Source: Pseudorasbora parva (Eukaryota; Chordata; Actinopteri; Cypriniformes; Gobionidae). Taken from it: 64,000 nucleotides of DNA. Positions 1 to 11,281 of this stretch are shown here, piece by piece (positions within the stretch are counted from its first letter, which is position 1; every line of letters begins with the position of its first letter). Under the pieces are notes generated by a model, which was not told the origin of the DNA, did no database searches, and worked only from the letters and a program-made list of their open reading frames with translations. The stretch spans positions 21,919,355-21,983,354 of the forward strand of contig NC_090183.1 of the NCBI RefSeq assembly GCF_024679245.1, written 5' to 3'. Made by a program: the position numbers and the translations under genes.

Positions 1-368
1 ATGGAGGCCCAGGATGCTTCGATAGCGGCCTTAAGCTCATCCAGAGTGTTGGGTGTTGCGTCTCTCAACTTTCTCTTCACAATATCCCACAGATTCTCTA
101 TGGGGTTCAGGTCAGGAGAGTTGGCAGGCCAATTGAGCACAGTAATACCATGGTCAGTAAACCATTTACCAGTGGTTTTGGCACTGTGAGCAGGTGCCAG
201 GTCGTGCTGAAAAACGAAATCTTCATCTCCATAAAGCTTTTCAGCAGATGGAAGCATGAAGTGCTCCAAAATCTCCTGATAGCTAGCTGCATTGACCCTG
301 CCCTTGATAAAACACAGTAGACCAACACCAGCAGCTGACATGGCACCCCAGACCATCACTGACTGTGG
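1..368 (-). pseudogene. Tc1-like transposase, C-terminal part
   Basis: The minus strand encodes the C-terminal half of a DD34E transposase. I can read a VMVWGAMS motif, the second catalytic Asp in FQHDLAPAHS and the catalytic Glu in NPIENLW, followed by the usual KRKLRD region. The open frame runs off the window at base 1. The gene is broken because the chromovirus inserted just upstream in its own sense at 369-373, and the N-terminal part (5516-5898) has lost its frame. It cannot make transposase as it stands. Confidence 0.85.
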
Positions 369-373
369 GTACT

Positions 374-802
374 TGTAACGGATTCACAGAGGCAGGATTC
401 AATTGCAAGTAACTCAGTTTGTTGACAGAAGTGTCACAGAAGCCAAAACTCAGAACACAGAAGAAGTCCGGATAAGACGGAGCAGTGAGAGAGACTCTGT
501 TGGCGACACAGGCAGACTGTGAGCAGCAGTGACTCGGGAGCGCGGTTGAGGTAATCCGGGAAGGGATCCAGCGTTTCACAGAAGGGGGAAACGACAACCA
601 ATACGGAGACACAAGGGGAACATCCAACAACGCTCTGACAAAGACAAGAGAGAAACAGAGAGACTAAATAGGGTGAAGGTGATGAGTTGCAGCTGGTGCA
701 GGTGATCAGCCACAGGTGCGTGATGAGCCAATCCCAGGCTCCGCCCTCACCTACATTCAACACGCACCCAAGAGTGAGACAGGGAATCCATGAACCGTGA
801 CA
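374..802 (-). repeat. 3' LTR of chromovirus copy 1
   Basis: A 429-bp LTR running TGTAACGG to CCGTGACA on the plus strand. It is downstream of pol in element sense. It differs from the partner LTR at four positions. One change turns the sense-strand AATAAA signal into AACAAA at 418-423, although this is the LTR in which the transcript should be cleaved and polyadenylated. Confidence 0.93.
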
Positions 803-817
803 GTACCCCTCCCCCTA
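803..817 (-). promoter_or_regulatory. Polypurine tract of chromovirus copy 1
   Basis: In element sense this reads TAGGGGGAGGGGTAC directly before the 3' LTR. It is the expected primer site for plus-strand DNA synthesis. It begins within the pol stop codon TAG (815-817). Confidence 0.8.
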
Positions 818-3800
818 GGAGCGTCCCCTGACGCTCCCAGCCGACCTTACCTGTTGATTGTAATCATCAATAAGGGAGTGATCCAGAATGTCCCTAGCAG
901 GAACCCAACTTCTCTCCTCCGGACCGTAACCTTCCCAGTCCACCAAGTACTGGAAACCACGTCCCCTCCGTCTAGAATCCAGAATGCGATTAACCGAATA
1001 AGTTGGTTCCCCATCTACGAGTCGCGGCGGTGGGGGAACCGGGACTGGCGGATTAAGGTGGGAGTGAAAAACAGGTTTGATTTTGGATACATGGAAGGCG
1101 GGATGAATCCTCCTGTACGCCGGAGGGAGTTTGAGGCGGACTGTCACCGGACTAATGATCTTGGTGACAGTGAACGGGCCGATAAATTTGGGAGCAAGTT
1201 TATTAGATACGGAGCGGAGAGGAATGTTCTTGGTAGAAAGCCACACTTTTTGACCGACGACGTAAACGGGAGGCTTAGACCGGTGGCGATCGGCTTTAGC
1301 CTTGGTGCGCGCTCCCACCTGGAGCAGAGTCTCACGGGCTCTGGTCCATGTGCGATGACACCTCTGGATAAAGGCGTGAACAGAGGGGACCGTGACCTCG
1401 GAATCCAGACTAGGAAAAATAGGTGGCTGGTAACCTACACTACACTCAAATGGCGAAAGGCCCGTAGATGACACTGGTAACGAGTTATGAGCGTACTCAA
1501 CCATAGAGAGTTGCTGGCTCCAGGATGAAGGATTCTTGGATACCAAACATCGCAACACTCTCTCCAGATCCTGATTGGCTCTCTCGGTCTGACCGTTGCT
1601 TTGGGGGTGATAACCCGAAGACAGACTAACCGTGGCTCCTAGTAATTTACAAAACTCCTGCCAAAATTTGGACACAAATTGGGAACCTCTGTCGGAGACC
1701 ACGTCCATCGGGAGGCCATGTAACCGAAAGACGTGATCTACTACAGATACCGCTGTCTCCTTGGCTGAGGGTAATTTGGGCAAGGGAATGAAATGTGCTG
1801 CCTTCGAGAATCGGTCCACGACGGTCAAAACGACCGTCTTGCCCTGGGAGGGTGGGAGGGCGGTAACAAAATCTAGAGCGATGTGGGACCAGGGTCTCGA
1901 AGGAACAGACAGCGGCTGAAGTAACCCCTGGGGAGGTTGGTTAGATGTCTTACCAACCGCACAGACCGAGCAAGCCAAAACGAAACTGCGAATGTCGCGA
2001 GCCATAAGTGGCCACCAAAATCGTTGCTTTATTAAACTGCAAGTGCGGTTTACCCCTGGATGACAGGCAATGTTGGAGCAGTGACCCCATTTGAGGACCT
2101 CAGATCTTAACCCCTCCGGAACGAATAAACAACTCGGTGGGCCGCCGGGCGGGGGCGTTACCCCTTCTGAGGCCACTTTGACCTTCGATTCGATCTCCCA
2201 TGTGAGTGTAGAGATAACTATCTTCTCTGGCAAAATACACTCGGGAGTAACCGGGCGTTCGGAAGCATCAAAAATACGAGATAAAGAGTCGGGTTTGATG
2301 TTTTTAGACCCGGGGCGGTACGAGAGAACAAAGTCAAAACGTCCGAAAAAAAGTGCCCACTGAGCCTGCCTGGAGTTGAGTCTTTTAGCAGATCTAATAT
2401 ATTCAAGGTTCTTATGATCCGTCCATACAATAAAAGGTACCCCCGACCCTTCCAGCCAATGACGCCACTCCTCCAACGCTAACTTGACGGCCAACAACTC
2501 TCTGTTACCAATGTCATAATTGCGTTCGGCAGGAGAAAGACGATGGGAGAAAAACGCGCACGGGTGCATCTTGTCATCTGAGGGAGAGCGCTGTGAAAGA
2601 ACCGCTCCTACCCCCACCTCTGACGCGTCAACCTCTACCACGAACTGACGTGTGGGATCAGGGGCGACTAAGATGGGAGCCGAAACAAAGCGGCTTTTCA
2701 GTTTGGCGAATACAGCCTCGGCTGTATCGGACCACCTGAACGTCATTCGGGGAGAGGTCAAGGCAGTCAGAGGTGCGGCTAGTTGGCTGAAATTGTGAAT
2801 AAAACGCAGATAGAAATTGGCGAACCCCAGAAACCTCTGTAGGGCCTTACGGGAATCTGGACTTGGCCAATCCATCACAGCCTTAACCTTGTCGGGATCC
2901 ATGCGCATTCCCTCCGATGACACGATGTACCCTAAAAAAGGAACAGACTGTGCATGAAAAGCGCATTTCTCCGCCTTGACAAAAAGCCCATTCTCTAGCA
3001 ACCTCTGAAGCACTCGTCTGACGTGTCGAACATGTTCCTGGAGAGACGAAGAAAAAATCAAAATGTCATCCAGGTAGACATATATGAATTGGTCGACCAT
3101 GTCTCTCAACACATCATTGACGAGTGCCTGGAAAACCGCTGGGGAGTTGGAAAGGCCGAAAGGCATGACCAAGTATTCAAAATGCCCCCTGGGGGTGTTA
3201 AATGCGGTTTTCCATTCATCCCCCTCCCTGATGCGAACCAAATGATAAGCGTTACGTAAGTCCAACTTCGTGAAGACGGATGCTCCCTGTAACCTTTCGA
3301 AAGCTGAAGACATCAACGGCAAAGGATAGGTATTCTTTACCGTGATGTTATTCAGCCCTCGGTAATCAATGCAAGGTCGCAGAGAACCATCTTTCTTTCC
3401 CACGAAGAAGAACCCCGCCCCCGCTGGAGAAGAGGAAGGGCGGATGAATTTGGAGGCTAGAGAATCAGAAATATATTTCTCCATGGCCTCCCTCTCTGGA
3501 ATAGAAAGAGAGTATAGTTTGCCCTTAGGCAGGGACTTACCTGGGAGTAAATCTATAGCACAGTCATAGGGACGATGCGGAGGGAGAGAAGCAGCTCGGG
3601 ACTTACTGAACACTTCCTTCAGGTCGAGGTACTCCGGAGGCACGTTAGACAGATTCACCGTCTCACTCTGAAAAACAGAACGAGAAACAGACGAACAAGC
3701 AGACACCAAACAAGACTCATAACATTTATCACTCCACGCAGACACAGAGTTTTGTCCCCAGTCAACCCTTGGATTGTGTAACTCCAGCCAAGGGTGACCG

Positions 3801-4318
3801 AGGACAACGGGAGCCAAAGGGGAGTCCAGGATGAAAAATGAAATGCGTTCGGTGTGGTTGCCGGAAGTGATCAGTGTAAGTGGTTCAGTGGTGAATGAAA
3901 TGTCAGGGAGAACTTGTCCGTTGAGTGCGTTGACAGAGATGGTGTTCTTGAGTGCAATGGTGGGTATGTTAAGTTTGTGAGCAAGGGCAGAGTCAATGAA
4001 GTTACCTTCCGCTCCCGAGTCGAGGAGGGCGAGGCTGGAATAATCCTGAGCTGCCCACAGCAATCTCACCGGGAGGAGAGTGGAGGATGAGGTCTTTTCC
4101 ACGGAGATCCCGCCCGACAGTAGCCTTCCTTTTACCGCCGGGCGTGGTCTTTTACCGGGCAGGAGTCTAGCAGGTGTCCGTTCCCGCCGCAGTACAGGCA
4201 AAGACCACGGGATCTCCGTCTCGCCTTCTCCTCCCGGGAGAGCCGAGCTCGACCCACCTGCATGGGCTCCGGGTCGAAGGTGTAGCTGACCGCATCCGTA
4301 GCGCTGGCCTGAGGGCAT
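815..4318 (-). CDS. pol: Chromovirus pol: protease, RT, RNase H, integrase, chromodomain
   Basis: A 1,167-residue open frame encoding the enzymes that copy and insert the element. The aspartic protease motif DSG is at residues 100-102. Reverse transcriptase has YLDD at 415-418. RNase H has its acidic set near D564, E607, D633 and D677. Integrase has the HHCC finger (H747, H753, C783, C786) and the catalytic triad D816, D876, E912 with the canonical 35-residue last spacing. A chromodomain with a YLVDWEGYG core lies at the C-terminus and would guide insertion to marked chromatin. Pol overlaps gag by 187 bases in the -1 frame, so a -1 frameshift or an equivalent step is needed; I saw no canonical slippery heptamer. 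The ATG at 4318 is only the first Met in the frame. No internal stop is present, unlike copy 2. Confidence 0.93.
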   Translation of the reverse strand: MPSGQRYGCGQLHLRPGAHAGGSSSALPGGEGETEIPWSLPVLRRERTPARLLPGKRPRPAVKGRLLSGGISVEKTSSSTLLPVRLLWAAQDYSSLALLDSGAEGNFIDSALAHKLNIPTIALKNTISVNALNGQVLPDISFTTEPLTLITSGNHTERISFFILDSPLAPVVLGHPWLELHNPRVDWGQNSVSAWSDKCYESCLVSACSSVSRSVFQSETVNLSNVPPEYLDLKEVFSKSRAASLPPHRPYDCAIDLLPGKSLPKGKLYSLSIPEREAMEKYISDSLASKFIRPSSSPAGAGFFFVGKKDGSLRPCIDYRGLNNITVKNTYPLPLMSSAFERLQGASVFTKLDLRNAYHLVRIREGDEWKTAFNTPRGHFEYLVMPFGLSNSPAVFQALVNDVLRDMVDQFIYVYLDDILIFSSSLQEHVRHVRRVLQRLLENGLFVKAEKCAFHAQSVPFLGYIVSSEGMRMDPDKVKAVMDWPSPDSRKALQRFLGFANFYLRFIHNFSQLAAPLTALTSPRMTFRWSDTAEAVFAKLKSRFVSAPILVAPDPTRQFVVEVDASEVGVGAVLSQRSPSDDKMHPCAFFSHRLSPAERNYDIGNRELLAVKLALEEWRHWLEGSGVPFIVWTDHKNLEYIRSAKRLNSRQAQWALFFGRFDFVLSYRPGSKNIKPDSLSRIFDASERPVTPECILPEKIVISTLTWEIESKVKVASEGVTPPPGGPPSCLFVPEGLRSEVLKWGHCSNIACHPGVNRTCSLIKQRFWWPLMARDIRSFVLACSVCAVGKTSNQPPQGLLQPLSVPSRPWSHIALDFVTALPPSQGKTVVLTVVDRFSKAAHFIPLPKLPSAKETAVSVVDHVFRLHGLPMDVVSDRGSQFVSKFWQEFCKLLGATVSLSSGYHPQSNGQTERANQDLERVLRCLVSKNPSSWSQQLSMVEYAHNSLPVSSTGLSPFECSVGYQPPIFPSLDSEVTVPSVHAFIQRCHRTWTRARETLLQVGARTKAKADRHRSKPPVYVVGQKVWLSTKNIPLRSVSNKLAPKFIGPFTVTKIISPVTVRLKLPPAYRRIHPAFHVSKIKPVFHSHLNPPVPVPPPPRLVDGEPTYSVNRILDSRRRGRGFQYLVDWEGYGPEERSWVPARDILDHSLIDDYNQQVRSAGSVRGRS

Positions 4319-5064
4319 TCGACACTCCCATGCTGAGACTCCATCCTGGACCTCAGCCGACTCAGACGAGCGTCCACCCTCAAAGCAAGATCAATGAGAC
4401 CGTCAATCTTCTCCGGAAGGTCGATGGCGAATATCTCCTTCTGGATGCGGTCAGCCAGCCCATGCAGGAACATGTCCCACTGTGCCTCCTCGTTCCACTT
4501 GCACTCGGCGGCCAGGGTGCGGAACTCGATGGAATAATCCGAGACCGAGCGGTTACCTTGGCGGAGCTCTGCGAGTTGACGTGCCGCTTCTCTTCCGGTC
4601 ACCGCTCGGTCAAACACCCTTCTCATCTCTGCCGCCAGTGTCTGGAACGAGGAGCAGCAAGGATGTTGGTTCTCCCACACCGCCGTTCCCCAAAGTGCGG
4701 CTCGTCCGGAGAGCAGGGTGAGGACGAATGCCACCTTGGATCTCTCTGTGTTGAAAGTCTGCGGTTGAAGAGCGAAAAACAAGGAACACTTGGTAAGGAA
4801 GGCTCTGCAATAATTGCTCTCACCGGCATAATTCTCGGGGGTAGGCAGACGTGGTTCCGGTTGCCGCGATGCAGATGGTGTGTGGGGAATCGGCGGTGGG
4901 TCGGGCACAGTGGGACCGACGAGTTGTTGCATCTGTTGGGTCAGCTCGGCCACCCGTGCCACCAAGGTGTGTACTGCCTGTCCTGTGGCAGTTAAGTTCG
5001 CCTCCTGCTGGTCCAGTCTCTCGTTGCTGCTGGTCAGTAGGCCGTTGATACTCGCTGAATCCAT
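4132..5064 (-). CDS. gag: Chromovirus gag (capsid and nucleocapsid)
   Basis: A 310-residue protein that would assemble the particle and bind the element RNA. It starts with an ATG only 17 bases from the LTR edge, so the start overlaps the primer-binding region. The N-terminal third has a heptad-like Gln/Leu-rich segment (probable coiled coil), followed by a Pro-rich linker. The middle has the sushi-type capsid pattern with [14 protein letters not shown] and a Trp-rich region. The C-terminus carries one CCHC zinc knuckle, C-x2-C-x4-H-x4-C, at about residues 289-302. The type matches the gag domesticated in vertebrate RTL/SIRH genes, but here it sits inside an intact element, so it is not a host gene. 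Pol follows in the -1 frame. Confidence 0.92.
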   Translation of the reverse strand: MDSASINGLLTSSNERLDQQEANLTATGQAVHTLVARVAELTQQMQQLVGPTVPDPPPIPHTPSASRQPEPRLPTPENYAGESNYCRAFLTKCSLFFALQPQTFNTERSKVAFVLTLLSGRAALWGTAVWENQHPCCSSFQTLAAEMRRVFDRAVTGREAARQLAELRQGNRSVSDYSIEFRTLAAECKWNEEAQWDMFLHGLADRIQKEIFAIDLPEKIDGLIDLALRVDARLSRLRSRMESQHGSVECPQASATDAVSYTFDPEPMQVGRARLSREEKARRRSRGLCLYCGGNGHLLDSCPVKDHARR

Positions 5065-5069
5065 GGTTG

Positions 5070-5080
5070 GTCAGAGCGTT
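5070..5080 (-). promoter_or_regulatory. Self-priming primer-binding site, copy 1
   Basis: One base beyond the 5' LTR the element sense reads AACGCTCTGAC. It does not begin with TGG, so it does not fit a tRNA 3' CCA end. It is an exact 11-nt reverse complement of GTCAGAGCGTT in the same LTR (5337-5347), the predicted start of the mRNA. This is the arrangement known for Tf1/sushi elements, in which the RNA folds back and primes its own reverse transcription. Confidence 0.82.
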
Positions 5081-5081
5081 C

Positions 5082-5510
5082 TGTAACGGATTCACAGAGG
5101 CAGGATTCAATTGCAAGTAACTCAGTTTATTGACAGAAGTGTCACAGAAGCCAAAACTCAGAACACAGAAGAAGTCCGGATAAGACGGAGCAGTGAGAGA
5201 GACTCTGTTGGCGACACGGGCAGACTGTGAGCAGCAGTGACTCGGGAGCGCGGTTGAGGTAATCCGGGAAGGGATCCAGCGTTTCACAGAAGGGGGAAAC
5301 GACAACCAACACGGAGACACAAGGGGAACATCCAACAACGCTCTGACAAAGACAAGAGAGAAACAGAGAGACTAAATAGGGTGAAGGTGATGAGTTGCAG
5401 CTGGTGCAGGTGATCAGCCAAAGGTGCGTGATGAGCCAATCCCAGGCTCCGCCCTCACCTACATTCAACACGCACCCAAGAGTGAGACAGGGAATCCATG
5501 AACCGTGACA
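5082..5510 (-). repeat. 5' LTR of chromovirus copy 1
   Basis: A 429-bp LTR that drives transcription on the minus strand. In element sense a TATTTA box lies at 5378-5373 and the predicted start GTCAG lies at 5347, 31 bases downstream. That gives U3 of about 163 bp and R-U5 of about 266 bp. The sense AATAAA signal is at 5131-5126 and is intact in this LTR. Confidence 0.9.
5373..5378 (-). promoter_or_regulatory. TATA-like box of chromovirus 5' LTR
   Basis: Element sense TATTTA. It sits 31 bases before the GTCAGAGCGTT segment that pairs with the primer-binding site, the canonical TATA spacing. Position and pairing therefore support the same start site independently. Confidence 0.65.
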
Positions 5511-5515
5511 GTACT

Positions 5516-5898
5516 TGACACTGGACTTCAGGCATTTTGGCATTTCCTTCTCCCCAGTCTTCCTCCAGACTCTGGCACCTTGATTTCCGAATGAAATGCA
5601 AAATTTGCTTTCATTCAAAAACAATTACTTTGGACCACTGAGCAACAGTCCAGTGCTGCTTCTCTGTAGCCCAAAAGGGGCTTGACCTGGGGAATGTGGC
5701 ACCTGTAGCCCATTTCCTGTACACACCTGTGCACGGTGGCTCTGGATGTTTCTACTCCAGACTCAGTCCACTGCTTCCGCAGGTCCCCCAAGGTCTGGAA
5801 TCTATTCGTTCATACATTTCTTTCTGTGTCTTACCCTCTCGCTTGGGGGTGTCAATGATGGCCTTCTGGACAGCAGTCAGGTCGGCAGTCTTACCCAT
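5516..5898 (-). pseudogene. Tc1-like transposase, N-terminal part
   Basis: From the ATG at 5898 the minus strand reads MGKTADLTAVQKA, the start of a Tc1-like transposase with its paired helix-turn-helix DNA-binding region. The frame soon shifts and meets stops, and the region around the first catalytic Asp seems partly deleted. It continues into 1-368 once the chromovirus is removed. Non-functional. Confidence 0.75.
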
Positions 5899-6239
5899 GA
5901 TTGCAGTTTTGAGTAATAAACCAGGCTGGGAGTTTTTAAAAGCCTCAGGAATCTTTTGCAGGTCTTTAGAGTTAGTTGTATTAGTTGATTCAGATGATTA
6001 GGTTAATAGCTCATTTAGAGAACCTTTTCATGATATGCAAATTTTTTGAGATTTTTTGGAATTTTGGGTTTTCATGAGCTGTATGCCAAAATCATCAGTT
6101 TTAAAACAATAAAAGACCTGAAATATTTCGGTTGGTGTGCAATGAATCTAAAATATATGAAAGTTAAATTTTTATCATTACATTATGGAAAATAATGAAC
6201 TTTTATCTCAATATGCTATTTTTTTTAGAAGGACCTGTA

Positions 6240-8040
6240 TATATGTGGGTTTGATCAAGCCTCAATGAATTTAAATATGGAAATATAAATCACTGAAAAA
6301 GTTCATGCAGTTGAAATAGTACAAATCCATTAATATGATTCAGCATAAATGTGTTACAATGATCAATAATTCAATAAATAATATCAATAAATGCCTTCCA
6401 AAGACTCTACAATGTGTTTATTGGCCTGCTGGGAATGGGATCCATGTTATGTGTAATGGTGTGTGTGTGTGAAGGAGACTCAGGTCTAAATGCAGAGCAT
6501 TTCCTGCTGTGTTATGGGGACAATCAGCTTACAGAACACGGCTTTAAGTTCAGCTCAGTGTCAGTCTACTGATTTCTAAACCAAATAGCCTGAGACTTTG
6601 CAACAAATGCACAGATACATCATTGCCTTTTGAAATTTTGTTTTGTTTTGTTTTGTTTTTTTGATAGCACCAGATTATGTTGTCACATTGTGATGTTAAA
6701 CCTTGCTTCTTTCATTCTTTCAAATATATAAATACATTAATTTATTAATTATTTTCTTTTATTTACTAATTTGACATATCATATCAATTTGAATGTTTTT
6801 TAAAGTTCCTTTGATTGTCTAGAAAGGACTGAATACATCAGAATAAATGTACTGTGGTGAGAAAGGTCACAGTGACAGTATTGATTATCTGTGTCATTAA
6901 ACCTCAACACCGATTCACTCCTAATGAATCTATTTGCTGAGGTATTGTGAAGAGACAATAGGTATCAACACGTCTTGCTAATGAGATCTTAACAGACAGT
7001 GAGGTGTGTGTATGTATGTCTGTGACTCCTGCTGTGGTGTTTTAATTCACAACGTGTGCATAGACCTATATGACCTTTTCAAGTCTTTGGTTGCTCTGGG
7101 CCATTTTTGTGTTGGGGTGTGCGAATGGGTTTTTCTATGGCCTGGGGTCTTAAATGTGTCAAAAGAATTTGATTCTTGAAGTTTGACTCAATAGAAATAA
7201 GAGTGTCCAATTTAAAGCTGAAATGTAATGTTATAAAAGCACTTTAATTCCTGTCACAATTCACCAGTGTGAGTGCCCGTGATCACATAGACTTCTGAAA
7301 AGAACCAATGATTTTATGTAAGAACAATATACACTTTTAAAACATTCGAAAGTAAAATATTTAGCTTTCGGCATACTGCCTTCTGTATTCAACTTACAAA
7401 GAAAGTGTAGCGCCTCACGCATCGTTGTGCCAGTTATTCTTATTTTGTAAGTTGTATACATGGATGGGTAAACCCAGCCTGATCTGCCGGCGATTTGATT
7501 TAACCCTGCAACTCATTCTGGAAACCTATACATTAAATTCTACTGCTGTTACACTTTTGCAGGAACCGATCACAGATTGGCTTATTCACCTGGCGCACTA
7601 TTGGCGGGTTTAACACAATTGTGTTAAGTGATGGGACTTTGTCCGTTGATCACGCCTTTTGTGGTCTGATTGATTGAAGGACTATCCAATTGCATACAGA
7701 GTCATTTGAATTATGCCCGTTTATCACACCTCTTGTGCAGTAGAAAATACAGAGCAGACTCCCCAGACCAATGTTTAATCTTAAATTGAGCTTGGTCTGA
7801 TAATAGCCAGACAATACATGGAAGACAGTCCTCCAGAAGCTAAATATTTTACTTTGTAACGTGGTAAATATTAATATTTTTCTTACACAAACCCAATGAT
7901 TTGCTTCAAAAGGCCTTTATTAACCCCTCGGAGCCGTGTGTATTACCTATTATAATGGATGGATACACATTATTTTGACAATTTATAATAGGTGAATGAC
8001 TCTGGCCATCTAAGATTTTTTTTTTTTTTTTGGTAGTATT
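6240..8040. other. AT-rich intergenic DNA, no gene seen
   Basis: No ORF with recognisable content. Short T-rich tracts occur, for example a TTTTG run near 6640-6660 and an AT stretch near 6720-6790. Bases 7600-7790 resemble the body of an old non-autonomous DNA element, but I could not define its ends. Confidence 0.5.
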
Positions 8041-8045
8041 AGTAT

Positions 8046-8541
8046 TGTCAGGGAACTCAGAAATAGGAGGACTCAAATGCTGAGATGATCGTGAGGAAAG
8101 AAAAGTTTATTAGGGAACTGAAGGACAGAACATAAGCAGTCTCAGTGTGACAGAACAAAAGCTGGGTTCTCTCTGACGGTGGTTCCCGTGTGCACAGCAC
8201 AAACATAAGCCAGCTTGCAGGAAGAGGAGGCAGGTCGTAGCAAGTAGCAACTCAATCTTGCTACTAACTCCTCGTCTTAAGGTTCCTGAACACAAAAGTC
8301 AGCAGGTAATAACAGAACACATACACAGGAACACAGAACATGAGACGTTCACACGACATAGCATATGATCAACTGACAACAAGAGGTAGACACAGCTGGG
8401 CATATAAAGGGTAGAGGGAACGAGTGACAGGTGTGGGAGATCAGCTCGTGATCAGCTCGTTATCCAATCACGAGCTGCAGAGAAATGACAGGACAGGACA
8501 AACAACAGGAAGAGCCAGTGTCACACCCTGAACCTGTGACA
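8046..8541 (-). repeat. Solo LTR, gypsy-like
   Basis: A 496-bp stretch starting TGTCAGGG and ending TGTGACA, flanked by the 5-bp duplication AGTAT at 8041-8045 and 8542-8546. No internal region is present, so it is a solo LTR left by LTR-LTR recombination. Minus orientation is inferred from a TTTATATG box at 8408-8401 and AATAAA at 8111-8106 in that sense. Confidence 0.85.
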
Positions 8542-8546
8542 AGTAT

Positions 8547-9417
8547 AGTATTAGTATATTAGTATTAGTAGTATTTGGTAGTAGTACACCGGATATAATA
8601 CCACTATTTAAATTATTCGTTGTTTGTTGATCCTAATCACTTGCTTTTTTTAAATAAAATGAGGGACAAGAATGCACATGAATTTGAATGATCTGATTTC
8701 TATTAAATTGTACTATTTTAAGAAAAAAAGTAGGTTCATTCTAGGTCCACCCCTAAGCCTAACTTTCAGTGCGGCATAAGCAGATTGTACAAAATTTACA
8801 AATGATAGCCTACAGATTTGCCACCAAGTCACCAATAGGTACAATGGTTATGGATTGTTTTGGCTCCTCCTATACTTTCCCTCAGAACACAATTCCCTTC
8901 ACAGATCTTATTTAAACAAACACACCCACTTCCCCTCCCTCCCTCTCTCTCTGTAGGTGTGTTAATGGCACATTTAGTGGTATGGAGCAGAAGAAACCGT
9001 GGAGTAATCAGCAGCCATGTTAGTGTGCAGAGAGCAGACTGAGGCTCTAATGGGGCTTAACTCTCGTAGTCACTAATGCTCTGGAACGCTGAATCGCTCG
9101 TTCACTCCCTTTCTCTCTTGAACCTACCCACCCCCCAACACACCCACCCATCATACGCCTACAATTTACTCATCCATCACCATCAGCTCTCTCTCTCCTC
9201 TCCCTCCATCTTCAGCTTCTCTGTGTACCATCTCTCATTTTTCTCTTCCTTTCCTGGCCCCTTTGCAATTCTCTTTTGTCTTCTCAGCCCCTCCTCCTCT
9301 TCACTCAATCTCTCTCTCTCTCTCTCTTCACCAACAACATATCCGTATTTATGACCATGTAAAATAAAATATGGTTTCTAACTACGTTAAACATAAGTGT
9401 GTGAGTGTGTGAGGGCA
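8547..9417. other. Non-coding DNA, no gene seen
   Basis: Contains pyrimidine-rich tracts and a short (CT)n run near 9309-9328. No supported gene. The small frames here are low-complexity. Confidence 0.5.
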
Positions 9418-9545
9418 TGTTTTTGTGACATATGAGGACACAAATGGGTAGGGTAGGGTATATAGGTTTAGGGGCAGGGGCAGTGTAGGGGGATAGAAAA
9501 TACGGTTTGTACAGTATAAAAACCATTACGCCTATGGAATTTCCC
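9418..9545 (+). mobile_element. MITE fragment related to 15041-15315
   Basis: Begins with TGTTTTTGTGACATATG, contains GGTTTAGGGGCAGGGGCAGT and ends at ACGCCTATGGAAT. The same landmarks occur in the same order in the longer copy at 15041-15315. This copy lacks the middle and has a degraded right end. Confidence 0.65.
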
Positions 9546-10724
9546 CATATGTGTGTTGTGTCTTTACATGTGTGGTGATATTCACAGTAATATTCAAGGT
9601 AAAATAACCAATAGATACACCCATTAACCACACAAGCTTATACAGGTCTGATCATATCTTTGCAGTGAGCCATTTAGTTCTACAAAAACAGGTTACCTTA
9701 TCGTATTACATCTAGCTCTCACGCAACTAATGTACAGACACAACGGGTTCAACTTGATATCGCTTGATAAGACGTTGTTTAACTGTGTTCTTAACAGCAT
9801 GGAGGCAATGGTGCCACTGGTTTCTCACACAATCATACATGTCAAAATATAATGGTGTCCAAGCCACATTGGAAAGATTGTAAGTTGGTAATAATTATAG
9901 ATGTTGTGTCTGTATAAATGGTACATTTTTAAAAAATTGCGATTTTTAATTTATTTACAATTAAACTAAGCTGCATGTACAAAACTGTAAAATCACGATA
10001 GCAAAGCACTCCCAATGTGTTTTGTAGATGTTAAACAAAAAAATCCTGTTGATGTTTATGTACAGGTACATCACCATCTTGCTCTGACTTAAGTGATTTG
10101 AATGCATCTTACGTTATGGTTATGGTGGGAAGAATATGAACTTCTCTATGAGGACCATAAGCATTTGGAAGTAATATCAAATATCACATTTATGTTGCAT
10201 ATTTAGTATCAGAAATTGTGTATTTTAAATAGGAAAACAGTGATAGGATGAAATAAATGGTAACACATTTTTAAGAATACACTTACTTGGCTATTCCTGA
10301 ATACCAGAATACCTTTGAAAATAAATGACATGAAACTGATTTAATCTCTACCATTAAAAACCAAAGAACATTCCATCTAAGATATACACACACCTCTGTG
10401 CACACACCTAATCTATGCTTGTGATGATTTCTTTATAATGAGCAAATGAAAATGATGCAAAACCAGCAAATTACATACATATTTATGCATGTTTAAAAAA
10501 AAAAAATACAACTTAAAAGGGTGAATAATATTTTAATCTTGTTGTTGGCTTTATAAATAGCATTATCAGATACTATTAAAATTCCCCCCAACAATTCTGT
10601 CATCACTTATTCACATATTTACTTATTTACACTCATGCCATGTGACTTTCTTTCTTTCATGGAACATAATATAAGTTGTGTGTATATTTTGAAGAATGTG
10701 GTTGTTGTTTAACATGCCATTACA

Positions 10725-10762
<38 letters not shown>

Positions 10763-11274
10763 GAACATGCTATTTCAGTCTGTCTACTTCAAAAATTCAC
10801 TTTTTTTTATTGTGTCAAATTTTCAGAGTGAAAATAATTTCAAAGTAAATATTAAACTGTACAGGCAGACACCTTATATGACCACATGAATAATAATTTT
10901 ATGCTGCTTTTGTGTATTTTTGTAAAATCGAAAATACCCTTTTTATTTAATATAATTGTACGAAAATATGATTAGCATGAACATGGAGGTGCTCTGTCTG
11001 GAACACTTAGGAGCAGAAAAAGGCAAAAGTGATGAAGAAAAATCTGATTCCTTGCATTCAGGGCCCAAGGCACATGTGAGGATGCATATCTTGAAATATT
11101 TTATTTCTACTTTCAATTAATGATGACTTAATAAAAAATTGTTGGGGGTGAATTATCCTTTTTAACCTTTAGAACAGGTAAAGATGAAGGTTACCAGTTA
11201 ACATGAGATGGGTGGTTCTGTGTTTGTATATTTGTAAGGGATTTCAGAAACACCAGACAGTGGAGATAATATAA
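9546..11274. other. AT-rich intergenic DNA, no gene seen
   Basis: No coding signal. A poly(T) run of nearly 30 bases lies near 10730-10758, and short A or T tracts are common. Confidence 0.5.
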
Positions 11275-11281
11275 TGAATTG

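Larger units (their letters stand above)
374..5510 (-). mobile_element. Ty3/gypsy chromovirus (sushi-like), copy 1, full length
   Basis: A complete 5,137-bp LTR retrotransposon in minus orientation with two 429-bp LTRs (374-802 and 5082-5510), gag, and pol with a C-terminal chromodomain. The target duplication is GTACT at 369-373 and 5511-5515. I count four differences between the LTRs, about 99.1% identity, so the insertion is young. The gene order PR-RT-RH-IN-chromodomain, the gag type, and the self-priming site place it with Tf1/sushi chromoviruses. Both long frames are open, so this copy may be capable of movement. A related, broken copy lies at 27193-32357. Confidence 0.93.
1..6237 (-). 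mobile_element. Tc1-like DNA transposon, split by a chromovirus
   Basis: A cut-and-paste transposon of the Tc1/mariner superfamily on the minus strand. Its right end is at 6237, where the terminal repeat reads CAGGTCCTTCT inward and is flanked by TA at 6238-6239. Its other end lies before base 1. Transposase remnants lie at 1-368 and 5516-5898. Bases 374-5510 are a later retrotransposon insertion bounded by the 5-bp duplication GTACT (369-373 and 5511-5515), so removing it rejoins the Tc1 sequence. The superfamily call is secure from the transposase; the exact family is not assigned. Confidence 0.85.

Noticed and set aside
797..1471. Plus-strand frame of 224 codons opposite the chromovirus pol
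   Set aside because: It is the antisense shadow of the integrase/chromodomain region. The same shadow recurs at 27681-28265 opposite copy 2.
4174..4995. Plus-strand frame of 273 codons opposite gag
   Set aside because: Antisense of gag; the gag frame has a zinc knuckle and matches copy 2, while this frame has no recognisable motif.
4132..5064. A domesticated RTL/SIRH-type gag gene
   Set aside because: The capsid type is similar, but this frame is inside a full element with two LTRs and pol, so domestication is not supported.
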